NCBI GenBank assembly: GCA_964625855.1
Contig: CAZVFC010000010.1
Location: 124,001 to 188,000, forward strand
DNA length: 64,000 nucleotides
Direction of reading: 5' to 3'
Source of the DNA: JAPLUA01 sp964625855
GTDB taxonomy: Bacteria; Verrucomicrobiota; Verrucomicrobiia; Limisphaerales; UBA8199
Shown here: piece by piece, positions 42,823 through 51,316 of the stretch
Layout: each line of letters starts with the position of its first letter
Numbering within the stretch: the first letter of the stretch is position 1
Translations under genes and position numbers: made by a program
Notes under the pieces: generated by a model
The model's input: only the letters and a program-made list of their open reading frames with translations
Told to the model about the DNA's origin: nothing
Database searches by the model: none

Positions 42823-42892
42823 CACGTTTCACGCCTCACGTTTCACTCCTCACGTTTCACTCCTCACGTTTCACGCCTCACGTTTCACTCCT
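42823..42892. repeat. Tandem 14-bp array (two heptamers) between thiD and hydantoinase
   Basis: Five copies of a 14-nt unit CACGTTTCACGCCT or CACGTTTCACTCCT. The unit is two heptamers (CACGTTT plus CACGCCT or CACTCCT). Same family as the array inside the U32 gene; a fragment CGTTTCACGTTTCGCGCC also lies near 41970. Confidence 0.92.
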
Positions 42893-42935
42893 CAACCCAG
42901 TTGCCTTTGGCCGTACCCGGGGCTAAGTATTGCCT

Positions 42936-44318
42936 ATGTCGCTCCTCATCAAGAACGGCGAAATCATTACCGCCAGCGAACGCTACACGGCGGACATCTG
43001 GTGCGAGAACGAGACCATCACTCGCATTGACCGCGACCTTGCGCCGGCCCCTGGCACGGAGGTCATTGATGCCAGGGGCAAATACGTGTTCCCCGGCTTC
43101 ATTGACCCGCACGTGCATGTCCATTTGCCTTGCCAGGGAACGTATGCGCGGGACACCCACGAGAGCGCCAGCAAGGCCGCGCTGATCGGCGGGACCACCA
43201 CGTTCATCGAGATGCTTGGCCCGGCCCGCCCCGATGGACCGTTGCAGGCCTTCGAGCTTTGGCTCGGCAAAGCCCAGGGCCACAGCGCCTGTGATTTCAC
43301 GTTTCACATGGGCGTGGCCCGCTACGATGAGCAGGTGGAGGCGGAGATGCTCGAGATCGTCAAACGCGGCTTGAGCAGCTTCAAGATTTACCTTGCCTAC
43401 AAGGGGGCGTTCGGACTCACGGACGGAGAGCTTTACCGGACGCTTCGCCTGGCCAAGAAGCTTGGGGTCATCATCACCGCCCATTGCGAGAACGCCGACC
43501 TGGTCTTCGAACTGCAACGGAAGCTGGTCGGTGAAGGCAAGACGGGTCCGGAATGGCATCATGAGAGCCGGCCGCCATTGGTCGAGGCCGAAGGGGTGCA
43601 TCACCTGATGACGTTCGCCCGGCTGCTCGACGCGCACGTCTATGTCGTGCACACAAGCTGCGAAGAAGCCTTGCGGGAGGCGGTGAAAGGCAAGTTGGGC
43701 GGCGGCAAGGTCTGGATTGAAACGCTCATCCAGTACCTGGTCACCGATAAGACCTACGTCGAACGTCCGAACTTTGAAGGAGCCAAGTTCGTCATGTCGC
43801 CGCCCCTGCGCGACAAGCGCCATCAGGACCTCCTGTGGAACGGCCTCCGCGATGGCCTGATCAGCACGCTGGCCAGCGATCATGCGCCCTTTGACTTCGC
43901 CACCCAGAAGCGGATCGGCGAGCAGGATTTCACGCGAATCCCCAACGGCATCCCCGCGCTCGAGGATCGCATCAACGTCTTCTATACCTACGGCGTGAAA
44001 CGTGGCCGGCTCGACCTGCACCGCTTTGTTGACGCCGCCAGCACGCAGGCGGCGAAGCTCTTTGGCCTGTTCCCGCGCAAGGGCTCCATCCAACCGGGCA
44101 GCGATGCCGACCTCGTGGTTTACGATCCGCAGTATCGCGGGACCATCTCGGTGAAGACCCAGACCATGAACGTGGATTACAACCCATTCGAGGGCGTGGC
44201 CATCGAGGGCCGGCCGAGCGTGGTGACGGTTCGCGGCCAGGTAGCCGTCCGCGACGGGCAGTTCGTGGGTCAGGTTGGCCGCGGCAAGTTCCTCCCGCGC
44301 GAGCCGAACCATTTCTGA
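42936..44318 (+). CDS. Dihydropyrimidinase / hydantoinase-type amidohydrolase
   Basis: 460 residues from ATG 42936. Cyclic amidohydrolases of this family open the ring of dihydropyrimidines or hydantoins using a binuclear zinc site. Visible are DPHVHVH with H59 and H61, the carboxylated-lysine motif GLSSFKIYLAY with K150, AHCEN, VVHTSC and the SDHAPF metal aspartate region near 311. The C-terminal beta domain is present (PGSDADLVVYDP). It is 117 bp downstream of thiD with a repeat array between; whether the two share a transcript is unclear. The physiological substrate is unknown, and D-hydantoinase or dihydropyrimidinase names are equally compatible. Confidence 0.9.
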   Translation: MSLLIKNGEIITASERYTADIWCENETITRIDRDLAPAPGTEVIDARGKYVFPGFIDPHVHVHLPCQGTYARDTHESASKAALIGGTTTFIEMLGPARPDGPLQAFELWLGKAQGHSACDFTFHMGVARYDEQVEAEMLEIVKRGLSSFKIYLAYKGAFGLTDGELYRTLRLAKKLGVIITAHCENADLVFELQRKLVGEGKTGPEWHHESRPPLVEAEGVHHLMTFARLLDAHVYVVHTSCEEALREAVKGKLGGGKVWIETLIQYLVTDKTYVERPNFEGAKFVMSPPLRDKRHQDLLWNGLRDGLISTLASDHAPFDFATQKRIGEQDFTRIPNGIPALEDRINVFYTYGVKRGRLDLHRFVDAASTQAAKLFGLFPRKGSIQPGSDADLVVYDPQYRGTISVKTQTMNVDYNPFEGVAIEGRPSVVTVRGQVAVRDGQFVGQVGRGKFLPREPNHF

Positions 44319-44483
44319 GGGTGCTCGGCACTCCCGATCCCGGGTAAACTTGGGGCGCGACAAATCCCAGGCCGCCGGCCAATTGCCATCGCCTACATCT
44401 GATTCCCGCGGCGGTCCATGGCACTGAACCGTTCAGCTTTCCATTGTATTGCCATTCTGGCACGCGGGTGTTACCGTCGAGAC

Positions 44484-44714
44484 ATGAAGACGTTGACGAT
44501 GAAGCTTCCGGACGGACTGCTTGGCTGGCTGGAGAATGAGGCCAAACGCGCGGGGCAACCCAAGTCCGCGCTCGTGCGGGAGATTCTGCAGCAACACCAG
44601 CAGCGCCAGCGCCAGTCGGCTCTCGACCTGGCGGCTGACTTGTGCGGCTGCGTCCAGAGCGGCTTGCGCGATCTTTCCCGCAATAAGAAGCACCTGAAGG
44701 GTTTTGGGCGATGA
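44484..44714 (+). CDS. Ribbon-helix-helix-type antitoxin
   Basis: 76 residues from ATG 44484. The start MKTLTMKLPDGLLGWLENEA fits a ribbon-helix-helix strand (KTLTMKLP) followed by AKRAGQPKSALVREILQQH helices, as in CopG/RHH antitoxins. It overlaps the PIN toxin gene downstream by 4 nt (ATGA), the usual type II toxin-antitoxin order. This is the only complete toxin-antitoxin pair I see in the window. Confidence 0.85.
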   Translation: MKTLTMKLPDGLLGWLENEAKRAGQPKSALVREILQQHQQRQRQSALDLAADLCGCVQSGLRDLSRNKKHLKGFGR

Positions 44715-45130
44715 CCGCCTGGCTGCTGGATACGGGGCCGCTGGTCGCTTTCTTTGACCGCAGCGATGCGTGCCATGAGTGGGCCAAGGGAAAGTGGAGA
44801 CAAGCGCCGGTGCCGATGTTGACCTGCGAAGCGGTGCTGGCCGAGGCGGCGTATCTGTTGCGCGCGCACGCCAGGCTGCCCGGTGAGAAGATTCTGGCGC
44901 TGTTCGAACGGAAGGTCATCACCGTTCCGTTCGCCCTGGAGGCACACGCCGAGCCGGTGGCGCAACTGCTGGAGAAATACCACGACCAGGGGATGGACTT
45001 GGCGGACGCCTGCCTGGTGCGCATGTCCGAGTTGAAGCGCGACTGCCGCGTCTTCACCCTCGACCGGCAGGACTTCGAGGTCTATCGCCGCTTCGACCGG
45101 CAGGTGATTCCACTGGTGGCACCGGATTGA
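44711..45130 (+). CDS. PIN-domain toxin (VapC-like ribonuclease)
   Basis: 139 residues from ATG 44711. The PIN fold is shown by LLDTGPLVAFFDRSD (first acidic residue D7), EAVLAEAAYLL, and DLADACLVRMSELKRDCRVFTLDRQDF with the late acidic residues. Such toxins cleave specific tRNAs or rRNA and are held by the RHH protein encoded upstream. The full domain is present, in contrast to the PIN remnant at 29081. Confidence 0.9.
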   Translation: MTAWLLDTGPLVAFFDRSDACHEWAKGKWRQAPVPMLTCEAVLAEAAYLLRAHARLPGEKILALFERKVITVPFALEAHAEPVAQLLEKYHDQGMDLADACLVRMSELKRDCRVFTLDRQDFEVYRRFDRQVIPLVAPD

Positions 45131-45217
45131 AGGCGCATGACCTGGGTGGGCGAAATGAAGCGCAGGCCATAACATCTTGGGCCTTTGAATCCGCGAGTAA
45201 CCGCCGGCCTTCATGAA

Positions 45218-48200
45218 ATGAAACGACTTCTGTTCCCATTGATCTTCATCCTGGCTTGTCCAGCGCTTCGGGCATCCGACGCGCGCATTGCGTTCCTCGG
45301 GGACAGCATCACTTACGACGGGCGCTGGGCTTGTTTGGTCGAGTCCGCGCTCCGCGCCACCCCGCAATTCGCCGACGCCGACATCGTCAACTTCGGGCTG
45401 CCGAGTGAAACGGTTTCGGGCCTTTCTGAGGAAGGACATGCCGGTGGGGAATTCCCGCGTCCCTGCCTGCACGAAAGGCTGGAGCGGGTGCTGGCGGGTT
45501 TCGACCCCACGCTCGTCCTGGCCTGCTACGGCATAAACGACGGGATTTACCTGCCGGCGGAACCGACCCGTTTCAAAGCCTTCCAGAACGGCATCCTCGA
45601 GTTGAGATCCGCCGTTGAAAAGCATGGAGCTCGCATCATTTTCATCACCCCGCCCTTGTATCAACCAGGCAAGTCATTGGATGACCCCAACCGATACGAT
45701 GCCGTGCTCGATGGCTATGCGGATTGGCTGGTGTCACGGCGCGCTACGGGCTGGCAGGTAATGGACATTCGCCTGTCACTGAAGCAAGCCGTCGCACAGG
45801 CGATAGCCGCCAACCCGGCGTTCGTTTATGCCGGCGACGGAGTGCATCCGGGTGACGATGGCCACCGCTTCATTGCCGAAGCCGTCTGCAAGCAATTGTG
45901 GCCGCTGCTGGACTTGCCCGGCTCCGCTCGTTTCGCAGAAGGCCCCACCCTCCAGATTTTGAGGCAGCGGCAAGACCTGCTCAAGAAAGCCTGGTTAAGC
46001 AGGACGCGCCACCTGCGACCCGGAATCCCTGACGGACTGCCTCTGGCCCAGGCGCGCGAGAAGGCGGCGCCGCTATTGGTTAACTACCGCGCCGCGCTGG
46101 CGGGCGACACGTTCAGCGACACCTGGGTTGCGACCGACGCGCTGGGGCGAAGCGTGCCGACTTATGCGGAGGTCGGCCCACCCCGGACAAACAAGTTCGT
46201 GGGGATCTTCTACTTTCTCTGGCGCGACCAGGTGCGAGCCGGCCCTTACGACTGCACGAAGATCATCGCCACGGGCATGCAGAGCGGAAATACGAACTAC
46301 AACACCTACAACTGGGGGCCGCAATCCGCGTTCCACTTCTGGGGCGAGCCGTACTACGGGTATTATCTCGATCACGATCCCTATGTCTTGCGCCGTCACG
46401 CGCAGATGCTGGCCGATGCGGGGATTGATGTGTTGATCTTCGATGTGACCAACGCTTTGACCTACGAGAACGTCTATCTGGCACTCTGCCAGGTGTTCAT
46501 GCAGATTCGCGCCACCGGCCGCACGACCCCGCAGATTGCGTTCATCGCTCATTCGAGCAGCGCCAGCACCGTCACCAAGCTCTACACCGACTTCTACTCC
46601 AAGGCGGCATACCAGCAGTATCAGCCGCTGTGGTTTCAGTGGCAGGGCAAGCCGCTGATCCTGTCGTCCACCAACGGACTGAGCGCGACCATTCGGAGTT
46701 ACTTCACGTTCCGCGAGTCCTGGGCGTGGACAGGGACGACCTGGTTTGGCGACGGCCGGGACAAGTGGCCGTGGCTCGATCATTACCCGCAGGGCTATGG
46801 CTGGCACACCAACCCGGCGACGCCGGAGGAAATGAGCGTCTGCATTGCGCAACATCCCACCAGCAACATCGGACGCAGTTCGCTCACGCAGGTCGAGCCG
46901 CGCATTGACGACTATTTCCTCCCGACCAACCGCGCCCTGATGAATTGGGGCTGCTGCGTCACGCAGCAATGGAGCCGCGCCTTGCAGGTGGACCCGCCGT
47001 TCGTCTTTCTCACGGGTTGGAACGAATGGATCGCCCAGCGATTCATCCAGGGGGCCAGCAGCGGCACGAAGTTCTGCGGCCGCACCTTGCAGGCGGGCGA
47101 CACCTATTTCGTGGACCTGTTTAGCCAGGAATACAACCGGGACATCGAGCCGATGCGCGGCGGGCACGGGGACAATTACTATTACCAGATGGTGACGTAT
47201 CTGCGGCGCTTCAAAGGGGCGCGGTCCCTGCCCGAATCGTCGGCTCCGAGAACCATCCTGCTCAATTCGGATTTCAGCCAATGGAGCAACGTGGGGCCGG
47301 AGTATCTGGATGACCTGGGAGACACAGCCCACCGCAGCTTCGCCGGATTTGGCACGGGATTGACCTACACCAACACCACCGGGCGCAATGACCTGAACGC
47401 CGCCAAAGTCGCGCGCGACCACAAACATCTATACTTCTACGCGAGCGCAGTGAGTCCGCTGACGAATCCTCAGGCCAGCACCAACTGGATGGTGTTGCTG
47501 CTGAACACGGACGGGAACCCGACCAACGGCTGGGCCGGATACGACTACATGCTGAACCGTGTTATTACCACCGGAACCAACGGGCTGCGAGGCAGCGTCG
47601 AGCGCAGTCTCGGCGGCTGGAACTGGCAGGGCGCAGGCGAGGCGGACCTGGTGACCCATAGCAACCAGTTGCACCTGGCGGTTCAACGGTTGCTGCTGGG
47701 CCTGCCCGTCACCAATGGCCTGATGACCCTCGACTTCAAGTGGGCGGATAATCTTTCCAACTCGGGTGATCCGATGGAGTTCATGGACCGCGGTGACGTT
47801 GCGCCCAACAACCGCTTTAACTACCGCTACCAGGAACGGGTGGCCGCGCAGGCCAACTACCCGCCAGTGCTCGCACCGATCTCCAATCAAACCGTGCTCG
47901 CGACCACGACCCTGCTGGTGACCAACTCCGTTACCGATGCGGACCTGCCGCCGCAGACGCTGACCTTCAGCCTGCTGAGCGCGCCGACGAACGCCACCAT
48001 CAATCCGGCCAGCGGCGTGATCACCTGGCAACCGTTGATTGCCCAGTCACCCTCGACCACCCAAGTCCAGGTGCGCGTTGAGGATGACGGCTCTCCGTCC
48101 CTGAGCGCCACCCAGAGTTTCCGGGTGACGGTGACCCGGCCGCCAACTCCTGCGCTGGGCGCGCCCGCATGGGTCGGGGGACGATTTCAGTTCGCGGTGA

Positions 48201-48361
48201 GCGGCCATTCGGGCATCTGGTACACCGTCTGGTCGTCTTCAAATCTCCTGGACTGGTCGCAAATTGGCCTCACGCTGCCGGCCTGCACCCCGTTCACGTT
48301 CACCGATGCCTTTCCACTCGCCAACGAGCAATGCTTCTACAAGGTCCACATCGGACCGTGA
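45218..48361 (+). CDS. Secreted SGNH hydrolase fused to GH99-like barrel and Ig-like domain
   Basis: 1047 residues from ATG 45218, with a signal peptide (LLFPLIFILACPALRAS, 4-20). Residues 22-235 form an SGNH/GDSL hydrolase with GDSIT at 28, GIND at 105-108 and DGVHPGDDGH (D207, H210). Residues about 325-680 resemble a GH99/GH71-like barrel: VGIFYFLWRDQ, GIDVLIFDVTN and FLTGWNEWIAQRF are typical. A region with a carbohydrate-binding look follows (about 690-880), then a cadherin/putative-Ig repeat (PPVLAPISNQTV, PPQTLTFSL) and a TNLLDW-type end (SSNLLDWSQIG, FYKV). Probably deacetylates or de-esterifies a polysaccharide and hydrolyses it. Confidence 0.82.
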   Translation: MKRLLFPLIFILACPALRASDARIAFLGDSITYDGRWACLVESALRATPQFADADIVNFGLPSETVSGLSEEGHAGGEFPRPCLHERLERVLAGFDPTLVLACYGINDGIYLPAEPTRFKAFQNGILELRSAVEKHGARIIFITPPLYQPGKSLDDPNRYDAVLDGYADWLVSRRATGWQVMDIRLSLKQAVAQAIAANPAFVYAGDGVHPGDDGHRFIAEAVCKQLWPLLDLPGSARFAEGPTLQILRQRQDLLKKAWLSRTRHLRPGIPDGLPLAQAREKAAPLLVNYRAALAGDTFSDTWVATDALGRSVPTYAEVGPPRTNKFVGIFYFLWRDQVRAGPYDCTKIIATGMQSGNTNYNTYNWGPQSAFHFWGEPYYGYYLDHDPYVLRRHAQMLADAGIDVLIFDVTNALTYENVYLALCQVFMQIRATGRTTPQIAFIAHSSSASTVTKLYTDFYSKAAYQQYQPLWFQWQGKPLILSSTNGLSATIRSYFTFRESWAWTGTTWFGDGRDKWPWLDHYPQGYGWHTNPATPEEMSVCIAQHPTSNIGRSSLTQVEPRIDDYFLPTNRALMNWGCCVTQQWSRALQVDPPFVFLTGWNEWIAQRFIQGASSGTKFCGRTLQAGDTYFVDLFSQEYNRDIEPMRGGHGDNYYYQMVTYLRRFKGARSLPESSAPRTILLNSDFSQWSNVGPEYLDDLGDTAHRSFAGFGTGLTYTNTTGRNDLNAAKVARDHKHLYFYASAVSPLTNPQASTNWMVLLLNTDGNPTNGWAGYDYMLNRVITTGTNGLRGSVERSLGGWNWQGAGEADLVTHSNQLHLAVQRLLLGLPVTNGLMTLDFKWADNLSNSGDPMEFMDRGDVAPNNRFNYRYQERVAAQANYPPVLAPISNQTVLATTTLLVTNSVTDADLPPQTLTFSLLSAPTNATINPASGVITWQPLIAQSPSTTQVQVRVEDDGSPSLSATQSFRVTVTRPPTPALGAPAWVGGRFQFAVSGHSGIWYTVWSSSNLLDWSQIGLTLPACTPFTFTDAFPLANEQCFYKVHIGP

Positions 48362-48367
48362 ACGCCC

Positions 48368-48616
48368 AGCGGTAACCTGGCCGGCGGTCTTGAGGCCCGG
48401 CACGCTGATAATGAGCGGGACGCGGGCAGCCTCTTCGAAGCAGCTCTGCTTGAACCACAGGCCGTGCTCGCCCAGGTGATAGCCGTGGTCGCTCCAGAAC
48501 ACGAGGATGGGGTTGTCGCGCAGCCCCAACCGATCCACCGCATCGAGCAACCGCCCGATCTGCGCATCCACGAAAGAGATGGCCGCGTAATAGGCTGGCC
48601 TCTCGTTACCTCGGGT
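48368..48616 (-). pseudogene. Sulfatase gene fragment (C-terminal part of catalytic domain)
   Basis: On the minus strand RPAYYAAISFVDAQIGRLLD, then VFWSDHGYHLGEHGLWFKQS and CFEEAARVPLIISVPG, are unmistakable S1-family sulfatase motifs (DHGxxLGEHG...K...E...RVPLI). About 83 residues remain of a protein usually over 450 long; neither the catalytic Cys/Ser region nor the C-terminus is here. The piece lies between the secreted hydrolase and the symporter. Confidence 0.85.
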
Positions 48617-48645
48617 GCTAAAAAGGATGGTGCCGTGCGTTTGCA

Positions 48646-49884
48646 ATGATCTCCGTCTTTCGCCGCATCTCCTTGAGCCAATGGATCATCCTGGCGATGG
48701 TGGCCGGCACGCTTTTCGGATGGCTGCTCCCGGAAGCCGCCCTGCGCGTTAAGGTTGTCTCGACCGTGTTCCTGCACCTGATCAAGTGCATCATCGTGCC
48801 GCTGATCTTTGCCACGCTGGTGGTCGGCATCGCGGGCCACACCGACGACCTCAAAGCGGTGGGCCGTCTCGCGCTCAAGTCGTTCATTTACTTTGAGGTG
48901 GTGACCACCCTCGCCCTGTTAATCGGCCTGGCGGCTGTCAACCTGGTTCGTCCGGGCGATGGCGTGCAGCTCGCCAGTTCTGCCGAGCAGGGGAAACAGT
49001 TCGCCGCGGCGAACATCAGCTTCGATTCGGTCCTGGAGCATTTGGCGCCGCAGAGCCTGTTTGATGCTGCGGCGCGCAATGACGTCCTGCAAGTCGTGGT
49101 TTTCGCCATTCTCTTCGGCGTCGCCCTTGGCCAGGTCGAGGGCAAGCCAAAGCAAGCCATGCTTGGGTTCTTCGAGGGCCTGTCGGAGGTCATGTTCAAG
49201 TTCACCGGGTTGGTAATGTGCTTCGCCCCATTCGGCGTCGGGGCTGCGATCGCCTGCACAGTTGGCCAGAACGGACTGGGGGTGCTGGTTGGCCTCGGCA
49301 AGTTGGTCGCGACCCTCTACGGCGCCCTGGTCTGCTTCATCCTGTTCGTTCTCATCCCAGTGATGCTGCTGACCCGAATCCCAGTGGTCGGGTTCTTTAG
49401 AGCTGTGCGGGAGCCGGCGCTGCTGGCTTTCGCCACCGCTTCCTCGGAGGCCGCGCTGCCGGATGCGCTGCGCTTGATGGAGAAATTCGGCGTGCCGCGA
49501 CGGATCGTCTCTTTCGTGCTGCCCGCGGGCTACTCATTCAATCTTGATGGCTCGACTCTCTACCTCTCGCTCACGGCGATTTTCGTCGCACAAGCCGCCG
49601 GCATTCATCTGACCTTGGCTCAACAACTGCCCATTCTGTTGACGCTGATGCTTACCAGCAAAGGTGTCGCTGGCGTGCCGCGTGCCGCCCTCGTGATTCT
49701 GTCGGGCACGTTGGTTACCTTTGGCCTGCCCCTCGAGGGAGTGGCGGTGATCCTCGGGGTGGAGGCCTTCCTGGACATGGCGCGGACCTCCGTCAACCTG
49801 GTGGGCAATTGTCTGGCCTCCGCCGTCATGGCACGCTGGGAAGGGGAATTGAAGCTGGCCCCCGTTCCGCCTGTCAGACCATAG
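48646..49884 (+). CDS. Dicarboxylate/amino acid:cation symporter (DAACS family)
   Basis: 412 residues from ATG 48646. About eight transmembrane segments with the family signatures: PLIFATLVVGIAGH near 45-58, the serine-rich reentrant loop ATASSEAALPDALRL at about 262-276, the NLDGSTLYLSL motif near 298-308 (substrate/Na+ site), and SKGVAGVPRAALV in helical hairpin 2. It imports glutamate, aspartate or C4-dicarboxylates with sodium or protons; the exact substrate cannot be told. It stands alone, opposite in direction to the sulfatase remnant upstream. Confidence 0.95.
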   Translation: MISVFRRISLSQWIILAMVAGTLFGWLLPEAALRVKVVSTVFLHLIKCIIVPLIFATLVVGIAGHTDDLKAVGRLALKSFIYFEVVTTLALLIGLAAVNLVRPGDGVQLASSAEQGKQFAAANISFDSVLEHLAPQSLFDAAARNDVLQVVVFAILFGVALGQVEGKPKQAMLGFFEGLSEVMFKFTGLVMCFAPFGVGAAIACTVGQNGLGVLVGLGKLVATLYGALVCFILFVLIPVMLLTRIPVVGFFRAVREPALLAFATASSEAALPDALRLMEKFGVPRRIVSFVLPAGYSFNLDGSTLYLSLTAIFVAQAAGIHLTLAQQLPILLTLMLTSKGVAGVPRAALVILSGTLVTFGLPLEGVAVILGVEAFLDMARTSVNLVGNCLASAVMARWEGELKLAPVPPVRP

Positions 49885-50333
49885 TCCGGCCCGACCACAA
49901 GTGAAAAAGCGCCTACTCGACAACCCCGGGGGCAGGCAGGGCGATCCCCCTTGAAGCTGTCGGCACGGACTTGAATGTCCACCTGCCAGAAACTCTCGTT
50001 TGGTAGAGGGCGTTACAGGTTGCGAAATACTGAGCCTTGCCAGGGCCATCCGCACGCCGGGCACAAGAGATGCACACCAGATGCACCAGCGATGCACCAG
50101 CGATGCACATGCGGGAACCGGTGGTGCATCCGGTGTGCATCGCTGGTGCATCGCTGGTGCACGACCCGAAGAGCAGGAGAGGAGGCTACGGGGTGGCCCT
50201 GTTCCCACAAGATAGAGGATTATGCAGCAAGATGGTAGTGTCCGCGCATATCATTCTGCTAATTGCTGATGCGCGGCGGCTACGCGAGTGGTAATCTCGC
50301 CTGCACGCTCAATTCCCAAAGTGCAGTCTCGTT
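49885..50333. other. 449-bp stretch with long inverted repeat, no gene
   Basis: No supported gene. The only clear structure is the inverted 28-bp repeat at 50082-50161. Confidence 0.5.
50082..50161. repeat. Perfect inverted repeat, 28-bp arms built of an 11-bp tandem unit
   Basis: Left arm 50082-50109 and right arm 50134-50161 are exact reverse complements; the 24-nt loop lies between. The arms contain two and a half copies of the 11-mer GATGCACCAGC, with a further related unit (GATGCACACCA) just upstream. A cruciform or strong RNA hairpin is possible. Confidence 0.95.
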
Positions 50334-51227
50334 ATGGCGCAACTCGACAGTGGAACAGAAACCCGCGTGGCCGTGGCCGGCGCGGTGGGCGGCGCTGCGG
50401 CTTCGCCCGTGTCAGCGGATGAAGCCGCGGCACTCAAAGCCCAAGTGAAGGCTTTCTGGAACCGGGAGAGCTGCGATACCGGCCAGGCGCGCTCGGAGAA
50501 ATACAGCCGCGAATACTTCGAACAGATCGAGCAATGGCGCTACCGGGACCAGCCCTTCATTCATGCGTTTGCGCAATTCACGCGCTATCGTGACAAGCGC
50601 GTGCTGGAGGTGGGATTCGGAGCCGGCACCGACTTCATTCAATGGCTGCGGGCCGGCGCGCGGGTTTCGGGGGTGGACCTGACCGAGGAGGCGCTGGCCA
50701 ATGTCCGGCATCGCATCCAGGTTTACGGCCTGCGGGAACCGGAGAGCCTGCAAGTGGCCGACGCGGAGAACCTGCCCTTTCCCGCAAACACCTTCGATCT
50801 GGGCTACTCCTGGGGCGTGCTTCACCACACGCCGGACACCGGGAAGGCGCTGGCTGAACTGGCGCGCGTGGTTCGCCCCGGTGGCGAAGTCAAGATCATG
50901 CTTTATAACCGCCGCGGGATGTATGCCTGGAAGATGTGGGTTAAGCATGCGCTGCTCAAGGGCCGCCCTTGGAAGAGCCTGCGCTGGGTTCTGTGGAACC
51001 ACGTCGAAAGCATCGGCACCAAAGGCTATACCGAGACGGAGGTCCGCCGGATGCTCGCGCCGCTGGACCTGACGGATATTCGCATGGAGCGGTTCATCAC
51101 CAGCAACGACCGCGTCATTAGCCCGGGCCTGTTTCACCGCCTTGGCGACTTAGTCCTTGGCTCCATCCACGCGCTGGCCGGCGACCGCCTGGGCTGGTTC
51201 CGCGGCATCTCAGCGCGCAAACGGTGA
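50334..51227 (+). CDS. Class I SAM-dependent methyltransferase
   Basis: 297 residues from ATG 50334. The SAM-binding motif VLEVGFGAGTDFIQWLRAGA lies at about 88-107, the acidic strand end VSGVDLTEEAL follows, then ADAENLPFPANTFDLGYSWG with the usual GVLHH and RPGGEVKIMLYN. These are UbiE/COQ5-like motifs. The C-terminal 100 residues are basic and variable. The substrate is unknown. Its stop overlaps an in-frame region ahead of the oxidoreductase start at 51317, so the two are probably co-transcribed. Confidence 0.9.
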   Translation: MAQLDSGTETRVAVAGAVGGAAASPVSADEAAALKAQVKAFWNRESCDTGQARSEKYSREYFEQIEQWRYRDQPFIHAFAQFTRYRDKRVLEVGFGAGTDFIQWLRAGARVSGVDLTEEALANVRHRIQVYGLREPESLQVADAENLPFPANTFDLGYSWGVLHHTPDTGKALAELARVVRPGGEVKIMLYNRRGMYAWKMWVKHALLKGRPWKSLRWVLWNHVESIGTKGYTETEVRRMLAPLDLTDIRMERFITSNDRVISPGLFHRLGDLVLGSIHALAGDRLGWFRGISARKR

Positions 51228-51316
51228 CGCCCCGGGGCGTGACCCCGGCGCGTTCGTCTCTCCCCGTTGCGATCGCCGGGCTTGACGCCCTTGGTCTGTC
51301 CCATCAGACTCCCGGC

